From Streptomyces daqingensis (GTDB lineage: Bacteria; Actinomycetota; Actinomycetes; Streptomycetales; Streptomycetaceae): a stretch of DNA of 64,000 nucleotides. The translations under genes were made by a program, and so were the position numbers. The notes beneath the pieces are model-generated. The model searched no databases and was not told the DNA's origin. It saw only the letters and a list, made by a program, of their open reading frames with translations. The stretch is taken from contig NZ_BMMP01000009.1 of NCBI RefSeq assembly GCF_014645895.1, positions 1-64,000 of the forward strand, read 5' to 3'. Shown one piece after another: positions 27,810 to 35,412 of this stretch; within the stretch, counting starts at the first letter, position 1, and each line of letters starts with the position of its first letter.

Positions 27810-29027
27810 ATGAATCCTGGGAACCCTCGCACTTCCCGCAGCGCCGACGGAGCCGGCGGCGGACCTGGCGGCGGCCGGGGGGACGGTGCCGGACTGCGCG
27901 TCGTGGTCGTCGGAGCCACCGGCAACGTCGGCACGAGCGTCGTCAAGGCACTGTCGGACGACCCGCAGGTCGGATCGGTCCTCGGCATCTCGCGCCGCAT
28001 CCCCGGCTGGTCACCGCCGAAGACGGACTGGGCCTCCGTCGACATCGGCCGGGGCGGCTACGACGGAGGCGGCGCTGCGGACGCCGGGAGCGGCGCCGGC
28101 GGATGGCACGCCGTCGGCCAGAGGGACGAGGCGAAGGACGATCTGGTGCGGCTGTTCAAGGGCGCTGACGCGGTCGTCCACCTGGCGTGGCTGTTCCAGC
28201 CGACGCACCGTCCCGTCGTCACGTGGCGTACGAACGTGCTCGGCAGCCTGCGCGTCTTCCAGGCGGTGGCGGACGCCGGCGTCCCCGCGCTCGTCCACGC
28301 CTCCTCCGTCGGCGCCTACGCTCCCGGCCCGAAGCACCGGCAGGTCGACGAGGCCTGGCCCACGCACGGCTGGCCGGAAGCGGCCTACTGCCGCGAGAAG
28401 TCGTACCTGGAGCGCGCTCTCGACAGCTACGAGCGCGAACACCCGGGCGTCCGCGTCGTGCGCATGAGGCCGGGTTTCCTGTTCAAGAAGGAGTCCGCGA
28501 GCGAACAGCGCCGGCTGTTCGCGGGGCCGTTCGTGCCGCAGCGGCTGGTCCGTCCGGGGCTGCTGCCGATCGTCCCCGACCTGCCGGGCCTGCGCTTCCA
28601 GGCGATGCACACCGACGACGCGGCCGAGGCCTACCGCCTCGCCGTCACGGGCAGCGCACGCGGGGCGTTCAACCTCGCCGCGGACCCTGTGGTCGACGCC
28701 GAGCTGCTCGCCGGGCTGCTGGACGCCAGGGTCGTCCGGATGCCGCTGCGCCCCGTGCGTACAGCTCTCGTCGCTGGGTGGCACTCGCACCTGCTCCCCG
28801 CGTCGCCCCAGCTGTTCGACGCGGTGCTACGGCTGCCGCTGATGAACTCCGGCAAGGCACGGCAGGAGCTGGGATGGTCACCCAGGTGGTCGTCGGAGGA
28901 AGCACTGGGCGAGTTCCTGCAGGGTCTGCGGACGGTCGCCGGAATGGACACACCGACGCTGGCCAGGCGCATGCCCGGCGGCGGCAGGTTCCGCGAACTG
29001 CGCACAGGCGTGGGCGAGCACCCCTGA
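27810..29027 (+). CDS. NAD-dependent epimerase/dehydratase (extended SDR)
   Basis: A 405-residue Rossmann protein. A Gly-rich leader of about 30 residues precedes the dinucleotide motif VVVGATGNVGTSVV. Then come VHLAWLFQPTH, the Ser-containing HASSVGAY and the catalytic Tyr-x-x-x-Lys (YCREKSYLE), followed by a substrate domain (RFQAMHTDDAAEAYRLAVTG). The substrate is unknown; it resembles actinobacterial SDRs found in stress islands. The start at 27810 follows AGAAGGAGACGCAC. It is convergent with the CBS gene. Confidence 0.82.
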   Translation: MNPGNPRTSRSADGAGGGPGGGRGDGAGLRVVVVGATGNVGTSVVKALSDDPQVGSVLGISRRIPGWSPPKTDWASVDIGRGGYDGGGAADAGSGAGGWHAVGQRDEAKDDLVRLFKGADAVVHLAWLFQPTHRPVVTWRTNVLGSLRVFQAVADAGVPALVHASSVGAYAPGPKHRQVDEAWPTHGWPEAAYCREKSYLERALDSYEREHPGVRVVRMRPGFLFKKESASEQRRLFAGPFVPQRLVRPGLLPIVPDLPGLRFQAMHTDDAAEAYRLAVTGSARGAFNLAADPVVDAELLAGLLDARVVRMPLRPVRTALVAGWHSHLLPASPQLFDAVLRLPLMNSGKARQELGWSPRWSSEEALGEFLQGLRTVAGMDTPTLARRMPGGGRFRELRTGVGEHP

Positions 29028-29064
29028 GAGCCTTGCCCGGCTTGCGAGAGGCGCGGGCGCATGA

Positions 29065-29778
29065 TCAGCGGGGCTGCGCGGGCTGGATCGCCGAACGGCC
29101 GGACGGCGCGTCGGTGGAGTAGGCGAGGTGGTTGCGGACCTCGACCACGCCGGCCACCCCGCGGACGAGCCTGTCCACGACGAGCAGCAGATCACGGTGG
29201 GCGACGATGCCCTGCAGCGTCACCCGCCCGTCCGTCACCGTGACCCTGACCTGGGACGGGCCGATGCCGAGCGTGTCCGACAGGACCTCGGCCGTGATCT
29301 CCGCCCGCACGTCCGCATCCTCGCGGAGGAACGAACGCAGGATGTCGCTCCTGCTGAGGAAGCCGACGAGCTGATCGCCCGCGTCGACGACGGGGAGCCG
29401 CTTGACCCGGCGGCGTTCCATCGTCCGCACCGCCTCCGGCAGAGACCACGTGGGCAGCGCCGTGACGGCAGGGCTGGTCATGACGTCACCGGCTGTCGGG
29501 GCGGCGCGGCTACTGTGGCGCGCTCCGGCGGCTCGGCCAGGCGTACGCGGCAGCGCGGGCAGCGGCGCGCGGGCAGCGGGGGAGCGGTCTCCGCCGTATC
29601 GCAGGTCCCGCTGCGAGACGACGCCCACGGGGTGCCCCTCGTCGTCGATCACCGCGACAGCGTGAACGCGGTGTTCGGCGATCAGCGCCGCGACCTCCTC
29701 CAGACCGGTGCCGCGCCGCACCGCGACGCCCGGGGCGGACATCAGCTCGCCGACGCTGCCGGAGTGCAACGGTCCCAC
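29065..29778 (-). CDS. CBS-pair protein with C-terminal BON domain
   Basis: A 237-residue protein with two CBS motifs (GSVGELMSAPGVAVRRGTGL to AVIDDEGHPVGVVSQRDL; PTAGDVMTSPAVTALPTWSL to VVDAGDQLVGFLSRSDIL). A BON domain (ITAEVLSDTLGIGPSQVRV, GRVTLQGIVAH) follows. CBS pairs bind adenosyl nucleotides and sense energy state, while BON may contact membranes. The mycobacterial CBS protein HRP1 (Rv2626c) is DosR-controlled. The start is uncertain: the GTG at 29778 fits the family but abuts the GGGAGG instead of being spaced from it, and an ATG at 29742 would cut into the first CBS motif. It is divergent from the sensor kinase. Confidence 0.85.
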   Translation of the reverse strand: MGPLHSGSVGELMSAPGVAVRRGTGLEEVAALIAEHRVHAVAVIDDEGHPVGVVSQRDLRYGGDRSPAARAPLPALPRTPGRAAGARHSSRAAPTAGDVMTSPAVTALPTWSLPEAVRTMERRRVKRLPVVDAGDQLVGFLSRSDILRSFLREDADVRAEITAEVLSDTLGIGPSQVRVTVTDGRVTLQGIVAHRDLLLVVDRLVRGVAGVVEVRNHLAYSTDAPSGRSAIQPAQPR

Positions 29779-29793
29779 CTCCCTTTCCGGCCC
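29778..29793 (-). promoter_or_regulatory. Repeated 16-mer GGGCCGGAAAGGGAGG
   Basis: On the minus strand this 16-mer immediately precedes the CBS gene. The identical 16-mer occurs 13.5 kb away at 43319-43334, about 120 bp upstream of the AhpD-like gene. It includes a purine-rich run that could act as ribosome-binding site here. In the second place it is far from a start, which suggests a transcriptional signal instead. Confidence 0.45.
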
Positions 29794-30163
29794 CTCTGTC
29801 CGTGAGGGCGCTGGATTGGGTCCTGCACCCCAGTCTCATCCCCTCGGAGGCCGGGGTGCAGATCCGAACGACACACAAAGGGCGACTGTTGGTCCCGTCC
29901 CGCAGGATCCGACCGCGTCCGTTCCCCTGTCCCGACCGGCCCGACGGCGGGCGCTTTGCGGGTGTGCGATGGGCGTCCGCAGTGGTGCCCGTCAAGGCCG
30001 TCCTCTGTCCGGGACGGGGCGCGTGCAGCGAGGCTGCGGTGGGCTCCAGAGGACCTCCATGGGCTGCGGGGCGCATCCCGTGCCGTCGCGCAGGCGCGGG
30101 GCTACTGTTTGGACGAGAGAAACCGGCATTTCTGCCGAATCCTCCCGTTGCGGGCGGAGGTCG
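29794..30163. promoter_or_regulatory. Divergent CBS / sensor kinase promoter region
   Basis: About 370 bases without a supported gene. A hairpin CTGCACCCC (29823-29831) with GGGGTGCAG (29853-29861) is visible. The sequence GTCCCGACCGGCCC (29929-29942) is a weak match to the dormancy-type box on the opposite strand. Confidence 0.45.
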
Positions 30164-31897
30164 ATGAGCGCTGTGCAGCACGAAGACGACGGACCCACCG
30201 GCCACCTGCCCCGTATGCAGCTCGACGACCTCCTCGAGGAGCTGCAGGTACGGATCGACGCCGTGCGCGGCACGCGCGACCGCATCCACAGCCTCCTCGA
30301 AGCAGTGCTCTCCGTGGGACGGGAGCTGGAGCTGTCACAGGTGCTGCAGCGCATCGCGGAAGCGGCGGTGCTGCTCGTCGACGCGGAGTACGGTGCGCTC
30401 GGAGTGATCGGTGAGGACGGCACATTCGCGCAGTTCATCCCTGTGGGAGTGACCGACGAGCAGGTCAGGTCCGTCGGCCCGCTGCCCACCGGGCACGGAC
30501 TGCTCGGCGAACTCATCCGCAATCCGATGCCCCTGAGGCTGCCCGATCTCGCGCAGCACCCGTCCTCGCGGGGCTTCCCGCTGGACCATCCCCCGATGCG
30601 CTCGTTCCTCGGGGTGCCGATCCGCGTGCGCGACGAGGTGTTCGGCAACCTCTACCTGGCCGAGAAGCGGGACAGCAAGGAGTTCGACAGCGAGGACGAG
30701 ACGGTGCTCTCGACGCTCGCCGCCGCCGCCGGAGTGGCCATCGAGAACGCCAGGCTGTACGAGGAGGCCAACTACCGTCAGCGCTGGATGGAGGCGAACG
30801 CCGAGGTCACGCGTGCGTTGCTCTCCGGGGTCGGGGAGAGGCGGGTCCTCGGACTGATCGTCGAACTGGCGCGCGACATCCTCTCCGCCGATCTGGGCGT
30901 GCTGGCCCTGCCCGAGGAGAACGGCGAGGTGCTGAGGGTGGCCGTGGCGTACGGGACCGACGCCGACGCCCACCGCGGGCTGCTGCTGCCGCGTGAGGGG
31001 TCCTTCGCGGGTGCGGCGGTCGACGCGGGCGAGGTCACCACGAGCGTGGACGTCGAGCACGATCCCCGCGTCACCGCGGGGCCGCCCCGCTGGGCCGGCA
31101 TGGGGCCCGCCGTCGCGGTGCCGATGATCGCGGAGGACGCCTCGCGCGGAGTGCTGCTCCTCGCGCGGTCCAAGCCGCGCCCGCCCTTCGCCGACACCCA
31201 GACGGCGCCCCTCAGCGCGTTCGCGGGCCAGGCGGCGGTCGCCATGGAACTGGCCGAACGGAGGCGCGACGCCGAGCAGATCGCACTCTTCGAGGACCGC
31301 GACCGCATCGCACGCGACCTGCACGATCTGGCGATCCAGCGATTGTTCGCGACGGGAATGACCCTGCAGAGCGCCATGCGGTTCGTCGAACACCCCGAGG
31401 CGGGCGAACGGCTGACGCGCGCTGTCGACGACCTCGACGCCACCATCAAGATCATCCGCTCGACGATCTTCGGACTGCGCGCGCACGACACCGAGCCGGG
31501 CGGGGAGGGGCTGCGCAGCCGCCTCACGGACGCGGTGCAGGACGTCGCCCCGGCACTGGGATTCACACCCGCGCTGCGTCTGGAGGGCCTGCTGGAGACG
31601 GAGGTGCCGGCGGAGATCGCCGACCAGGCAGTTGCCGTGCTGCGGGAGGCCCTGTCCAACGCGGCCCGCCACTCCGGAGCGGGTGCCGTCCAGGTGGCGG
31701 CGGAGGCGGAAGGGGGCGCCTTCCGGCTCACGGTCGAGGACGACGGTGTGGGCGTCCCCGCCGGGGCGCAGCACAGCGGCCTGCACAACCTCGCCGAGCG
31801 TGCCGAACGGCTGGGCGGCGAACTGCGTCTGGAGACCCCGGAAGCGGGCGGGACGAGGCTGCTGTGGCGGGTTCCGCTGCGCATGCCCACTGGCTGA
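30164..31897 (+). CDS. osdK: GAF-GAF sensor histidine kinase, DevS/OsdK type
   Basis: A 577-residue cytoplasmic kinase. It has an N-terminal helix, GAF-A (about 55-200; DAEYGALGVIGEDG, DHPPMRSFLGVPIRVRDEVF), GAF-B (about 210-365), a HisKA_3 dimerisation helix with phospho-acceptor His387 (DRIARDLHDLAIQRLF) and a HATPase_c domain (REALSNAARHSGAGAVQV; VEDDGVGVPAGA). His142 in DHPPMR falls where DevS and DosT place their haem His, as far as I recall, so oxygen or nitric oxide sensing is likely. It is convergent with the NarL-type regulator 300 bp away, its presumed partner. The start at 30164 follows CGGAGGTCG. A longer frame upstream is not supported. Confidence 0.88.
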   Translation: MSAVQHEDDGPTGHLPRMQLDDLLEELQVRIDAVRGTRDRIHSLLEAVLSVGRELELSQVLQRIAEAAVLLVDAEYGALGVIGEDGTFAQFIPVGVTDEQVRSVGPLPTGHGLLGELIRNPMPLRLPDLAQHPSSRGFPLDHPPMRSFLGVPIRVRDEVFGNLYLAEKRDSKEFDSEDETVLSTLAAAAGVAIENARLYEEANYRQRWMEANAEVTRALLSGVGERRVLGLIVELARDILSADLGVLALPEENGEVLRVAVAYGTDADAHRGLLLPREGSFAGAAVDAGEVTTSVDVEHDPRVTAGPPRWAGMGPAVAVPMIAEDASRGVLLLARSKPRPPFADTQTAPLSAFAGQAAVAMELAERRRDAEQIALFEDRDRIARDLHDLAIQRLFATGMTLQSAMRFVEHPEAGERLTRAVDDLDATIKIIRSTIFGLRAHDTEPGGEGLRSRLTDAVQDVAPALGFTPALRLEGLLETEVPAEIADQAVAVLREALSNAARHSGAGAVQVAAEAEGGAFRLTVEDDGVGVPAGAQHSGLHNLAERAERLGGELRLETPEAGGTRLLWRVPLRMPTG

Positions 31898-32204
31898 ACC
31901 TCTGTGCCTCTCAGCCTCTGCCTGCCTGTCGGAACTTCGGCGTGACGCACGGGCTGGGCGCCATCGAGATGGCGCAGTGGTTCAGCCAGTCGACCAGCGC
32001 GCCAATAGGCCAGTCGGCCAGTGCGCCAACGCTTAGGGCCGACCCCGCCCTGTACCCGCCAGTGACCCGCACGGTGGCTGACTCTCCGGTGCCGCTCGCC
32101 CGTCGCAGTCAGTCGTACGCCGGGGGTCGCTCAGCGGGGAGGTGTGCCGCCGTACGTCGCAGCACCGGGCTGACACCGGCGTAGACCGCGCGACTTCCGG
32201 GGCT
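31898..32204. other. Intergenic region between the convergent kinase and regulator genes
   Basis: No gene is supported. It contains two imperfect direct copies of a 20-mer, GCCAGTCGACCAGCGCGCCA at 31985 and a variant with 18 of 20 identical at 32009, 24 bases apart. No clear terminator hairpin was found. Confidence 0.4.
31985..32028. repeat. Imperfect 20-mer direct repeat
   Basis: Copies at 31985-32004 and 32009-32028 differ at two positions. They lie in the convergent intergenic region after the kinase gene, and no function is apparent. Confidence 0.55.
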
Positions 32205-32912
32205 TCAGTGCGAATGGTGCTGCCGGGTCTCCTCCTGGACGTGCGCCTGCGTGGCCAGGACGGCGGCCTGTACGCGCCGTTCGACGCCCAGCTTCGCCAG
32301 CAGCCGTGAGATGTGGTTCTTGACCGTCTTCTCGGACAGGTAGAGCCGCTTGCCGATCTCGTGGTTCGTCATCCCCTCCCCGATGAGTTCGAGGATGTCG
32401 CGTTCCCGGGGGGAGAGGTCCGCGAAGGCGGCGGGACCCTGCTCGTCCTTGTGCGCGTCCGGGCCCCGGAGGCTGCCCATCAGCCGCGCGGTCGTCGCCG
32501 GGTCGAGCATCGACTGCCCGGCTGCCACTGTCCGCACGGCCGAGACCAGGTCGGAGCCCTTGATCTGCTTGAGGACATAGCCGGCCGCACCCGCCATGAT
32601 CGCGTCGAGCAGCGCTTCGTCGTCGTCGAAGGAGGTCAGCATCAGGCACGCGAGGTCGGGCATCTGGGAGCGCAGCTCCCGGCAGACGGTCACGCCGTCG
32701 CCGTCGGGCAGCCGTACGTCCAGGACCGCCACGTGGGGCCGCAGGGCCGGCCCGCGCGTGAGCGCCTGATCGGCGGTCGCCGCCTCACCGACGACGTCGA
32801 TGTCCGCCTCGGACTCCAGCAGGTCGTGCACTCCGCGCCGTACGACCTCGTGATCGTCCAGCAGCAGGACCCGGATGGGGTTCTGCTCGGAGAACGTGCG
32901 CAGATCGCTCAT
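32205..32912 (-). CDS. osdR: NarL/LuxR-type response regulator, DevR/OsdR type
   Basis: A 235-residue regulator. The receiver domain has the acidic pair Asp19-Asp20 (LLLDDHEVV), phospho-acceptor Asp65 (AVLDVRLPDGDG) and Lys115. The C-terminal LuxR helix-turn-helix (LSPRERDILELIGEGMTNHE; LYLSEKTVKNHISRLLAKLG) is of the DevR kind. It is predicted to activate dormancy or hypoxia genes after phosphorylation by the GAF kinase encoded convergently. The ATG at 32910-32912 was chosen because the receiver begins 12 residues later. Its upstream region has a triple 10-mer repeat and two GGGCCGAACGG boxes, suggesting self-control. Confidence 0.9.
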   Translation of the reverse strand: MSDLRTFSEQNPIRVLLLDDHEVVRRGVHDLLESEADIDVVGEAATADQALTRGPALRPHVAVLDVRLPDGDGVTVCRELRSQMPDLACLMLTSFDDDEALLDAIMAGAAGYVLKQIKGSDLVSAVRTVAAGQSMLDPATTARLMGSLRGPDAHKDEQGPAAFADLSPRERDILELIGEGMTNHEIGKRLYLSEKTVKNHISRLLAKLGVERRVQAAVLATQAHVQEETRQHHSH

Positions 32913-32960
32913 GTCGGCCTCGTGATTCCGCTCGTTTCCGCCGTCACGGCTGTTCGCGTC

Positions 32961-32990
32961 TGTCGGCACCTGTCGGCACCTGTCGGCACC
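32961..32990. repeat. Three tandem copies of TGTCGGCACC
   Basis: Three exact 10-bp copies lie 49-78 bp upstream of the response regulator start. A related TGACAGTGCC and two GTCGATATC copies follow. The 10-bp period puts every copy on the same face of the helix, as for a multimeric DNA-binding site. Confidence 0.75.
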
Positions 32991-33080
32991 TGACAGTGCC
33001 TGTCTGTCGATATCTGCCAGTCGATATCCGCTTCGCAGCCGTCTGTCCGCATCGTCACTCCCCGGTCCGGCGCGCGAATA

Positions 33081-33095
33081 GGGCCGAACGGACCC
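33081..33095. promoter_or_regulatory. Candidate DevR/OsdR box C
   Basis: GGGCCGAACGGACCC, an imperfect inverted repeat, lies between the divergent regulator and Rv1733c-like genes. It is 13 of 15 identical to the box at 21062. Confidence 0.6.
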
Positions 33096-33133
33096 GACCA
33101 GGGCCAAGAGGAGGCCGGTCGTCCACCGATCGG

Positions 33134-33148
33134 TGGCCGTTCGGCCCC
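33134..33148. promoter_or_regulatory. Candidate DevR/OsdR box D
   Basis: TGGCCGTTCGGCCCC reads GGGGCCGAACGGCCA on the other strand. It is centred 53 bp from box C, five helical turns, and 70-84 bp upstream of the Rv1733c-like start. Confidence 0.55.
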
Positions 33149-33217
33149 CTTGGGAGTCCGCGGACAGGTCACCTGATGCGTGAAGCCGAATTGCCGCCCG
33201 CTGAGGGGAGTCGGCTG

Positions 33218-33784
33218 ATGAAGACCAGAAAGTGGCTGTGGCGCTGGCGGAAGAACCCGCTGAAGCGCCGTTCCGACCGGGTGGAGGCGTGGGTGGGTCT
33301 CGCCGCCGTGGCCGCCATGGCGGTCAGTGCGCCGGTCGCCGGAGCGTCGGCTTCGGACGCCCTCGGGGACAACCTGAGGGAGAGCTCACACCTGACCCGG
33401 ACGAAGGCCGTGCTGCTCGAGGACGCGCCGACCACGGACAGCTTCGCCACCGTGACGGGTGATCCCAGGGTTCCCGCGAAGGTCCGCTGGGAGTCGGCGG
33501 ACGGACACTCCAGGACGGCCCGTGCACCTGTCGAGGCGGGCACTCCTGCCCGGGAGAACGTCACGGTGTGGCTCGACAGCCGCGGAGTCCCGCGGCAGCC
33601 GCCACCGGGCACGACGGAGATCCGGGGGGAGAGCGCCGCGGCGGGCAGCGCCGCGGCTGTGGCGACCTGCTTCGTGATCGCGGGCGGCTGCTGGCTCTCG
33701 CGACGGCGCATCGACGCAACCCGGGACAAGGAGTGGGAGCGGGAGTGGGCGGCCGTCGGGCCGTGGTGGAGCCGCAGCGAATAG
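33218..33784 (+). CDS. Rv1733c-family membrane protein
   Basis: A 188-residue protein beginning MKTRKWLWRWRKNPLKRRSD. It has a membrane segment (WVGLAAVAAMAVSAPVAGAS), an extracytoplasmic domain of about 110 residues with WESADGHSRTARAPV, a second membrane segment (AAVATCFVIAGGCWLS) and a short basic/Trp-rich tail. This two-helix layout is that of Rv1733c, a DosR-regulon antigen; function unknown. The ATG at 33218 is preferred because CTGAGGGGAG lies at ideal distance. An upstream ATG at 33176 would add 14 residues. Confidence 0.82.
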   Translation: MKTRKWLWRWRKNPLKRRSDRVEAWVGLAAVAAMAVSAPVAGASASDALGDNLRESSHLTRTKAVLLEDAPTTDSFATVTGDPRVPAKVRWESADGHSRTARAPVEAGTPARENVTVWLDSRGVPRQPPPGTTEIRGESAAAGSAAAVATCFVIAGGCWLSRRRIDATRDKEWEREWAAVGPWWSRSE

Positions 33785-34006
33785 TGCACCGCGGGCTCCC
33801 GGAAGGGACCGGCCGCCGGACCGGACCGGCTCAGGCCGATGCCCGGCGGATCGGCGTCCTCCCTCAAGCATCTGCCTGAGCTTGCCGAGCCCTCCGCACC
33901 GCTGTCCCCGGAACTCACCGCCGGCGCTCTCCCCGGCGCTCGCCCCCGGCACTCTGGCCGATCCTCGACAGCTCTCCGGCTCTCCGGGAGCGGCGCTGGA
34001 GCGGCG

Positions 34007-35020
34007 TCAGGGCACGATGTCGAGCACGTCACCGGCCGGCCGCGGCTGCATCGGCTCACCGCGCGGCCCGTAGGTCAGCCGGATCACTGTCTGCACGGGA
34101 CCCGTCCCCCACACGGGGTCGCGCAGCAGCCAGCGCAGCTCCGTACGCTCCAGAGCCTGCGTCGCGAACGAGCTGGCCAACCCCTCTCTCGTCGCCACCA
34201 GCAGCAGGCGCTCCATGGCCTGTCCGGCGGCAAGCCAGTCGGCGGGCCGGTCCTGCTCGGTGTAGATCAGCCCCAGGTGCGGTACCGGCCGGTCGTCGGA
34301 CTGGCTGCGCCGACCCGTCTCCGCGGGGGCGCGGGAAGAGTCACGCGGGGGCGTCCGCTCGTCGCGCTCGGCAGGACCGAGGGCGTTGTCGGACATGCCC
34401 TCCACGACGTGCGGGCCGGCCGACGACGTGCCCTCCAGAGTCACTCCGGTACGGAACAGGCGCGCCTCTTCCGGGTCGCCGAGCCGGTGCGAGTCCAGCT
34501 CCGCCTGCTCGATCAGGTCGAGGACGAGGGCCAGGTGCCAGCCGGAGATGAAGGCCAGCCGCGCACCCTCCGCGCGGACCTGGTCGACGAGGAGGTTCAC
34601 CAGCGGGGACGGGATCGGCCGCTCGGCGTACGGATAGTGGTTCTTCCGCCGTTCCGCGATCGCACTGTGGAGCCGTGCCACATCCGGGTCGATCGAGTTG
34701 CCCGTGTCCATCAGCGTCACCGTGGCGAGCGTCTGGGGGTCGGCCGGGTCGGGCAGGAGACGTGTCACTGGACGGAACCCGGCATGCAGAGCGGCGACCC
34801 GCAGGTTGAACAGCGCAGCTCCGCAGCCCACGTGGAGGGAGCGCATCTGAGGATCGGACTGCGACATCCCGCGTCCGAAGTGCGCGTACAGGGTTATCGA
34901 ATGGTCGGCTCGCCTGTAGCGGAATCGCCACGGCTGTGCGTTGTGCATGGACGGTGCCGTAGAGGCATCGCGGACAAGACTCTCGACCACCTCGTCGTCA
35001 GTGAATGAGGTGGGATGCAT
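34007..35020 (-). CDS. Acg-family nitroreductase-like FMN protein
   Basis: A 337-residue protein of the Acg subgroup of nitroreductases: VVESLVRDASTAPSMHNAQP (FMN-binding start), PQMRSLHVGCGAALFNLRVA, RRKNHYPYAERPI, and a C-terminal GQAMERLLLVATREGLASSF. Mycobacterial Acg (Rv2032) and Rv3131 are DosR-controlled and may sequester FMN. A hydrophilic insertion around residues 215-245 (ERDERTPPRDSSRAPAETGR) is unusual. The ATG at 35020 follows AAAGGAGGCAGGAGACGCTC. A GGGCCGAATGTCCC box lies 120 bp upstream. Confidence 0.85.
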   Translation of the reverse strand: MHPTSFTDDEVVESLVRDASTAPSMHNAQPWRFRYRRADHSITLYAHFGRGMSQSDPQMRSLHVGCGAALFNLRVAALHAGFRPVTRLLPDPADPQTLATVTLMDTGNSIDPDVARLHSAIAERRKNHYPYAERPIPSPLVNLLVDQVRAEGARLAFISGWHLALVLDLIEQAELDSHRLGDPEEARLFRTGVTLEGTSSAGPHVVEGMSDNALGPAERDERTPPRDSSRAPAETGRRSQSDDRPVPHLGLIYTEQDRPADWLAAGQAMERLLLVATREGLASSFATQALERTELRWLLRDPVWGTGPVQTVIRLTYGPRGEPMQPRPAGDVLDIVP

Positions 35021-35141
35021 GAGCGTCTCCTGCCTCCTTTCCGGTTCACGACCGCTTCACGAAGTGACGAGACCGGTGTCTCACTCGACAGCCTGCTGCG
35101 CCGGACGCGCGAGCGGCGAGGGCCCTGGGGAACCGGAAATG

Positions 35142-35155
35142 GGGCCGAATGTCCC
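35142..35155. promoter_or_regulatory. Candidate DevR/OsdR box E
   Basis: GGGCCGAATGTCCC is one base different from the matching 14 bases of the box at 21083. It lies 122 bp upstream of the Acg-like nitroreductase and is preceded by CCGGAAATGGG, which resembles the repeated CCGGAAAGGG element. Confidence 0.6.
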
Positions 35156-35206
35156 TGGACATGGGGGACAGGGGCGCGCGGGAGACGGCGAAAGCCCGCA
35201 CCCGGG

Positions 35207-35290
35207 CCCCGGCACGACGCACGCGGCACGGCGCACGCGGCACGGCGCACGCGGCACGGCGCACGCGGTACGGCGCACGCGGCACGGACA
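35207..35290. repeat. Tandem 14-bp repeat array
   Basis: Four copies of ACGCGGCACGGCGC run from 35221, one with a single change, followed by a partial fifth to 35290. A degraded copy precedes them from about 35207. The array lies between the nitroreductase promoter and the terminator of the GH3 gene. No spacers are present, so it is a simple tandem array. Confidence 0.85.
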
Positions 35291-35291
35291 A

Positions 35292-35332
35292 GAGGCAGCA
35301 CCCCGCCGGGAGTCCCGACGGGGTGCTGCCTC
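35292..35332. terminator. Hairpin terminator downstream of the GH3 gene
   Basis: A 14-bp perfect stem, GAGGCAGCACCCCG (35292-35305) with its complement at 35319-35332; the loop can pair further. It lies 80 bp past the GH3 stop codon on the minus strand. Confidence 0.8.
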
Positions 35333-35412
35333 AGGGAGCCGCAGATCCGCCCTGTTCGCGGCCGTGCTTCTGTCCGGCCTATTTCCGTCCTGCGTGCTTC
35401 TGTCCGTCCGCG

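Noticed and set aside
35207..35290. CRISPR array
   Set aside because: The repeats are 14 bp and contiguous, with no spacers and no cas genes nearby.
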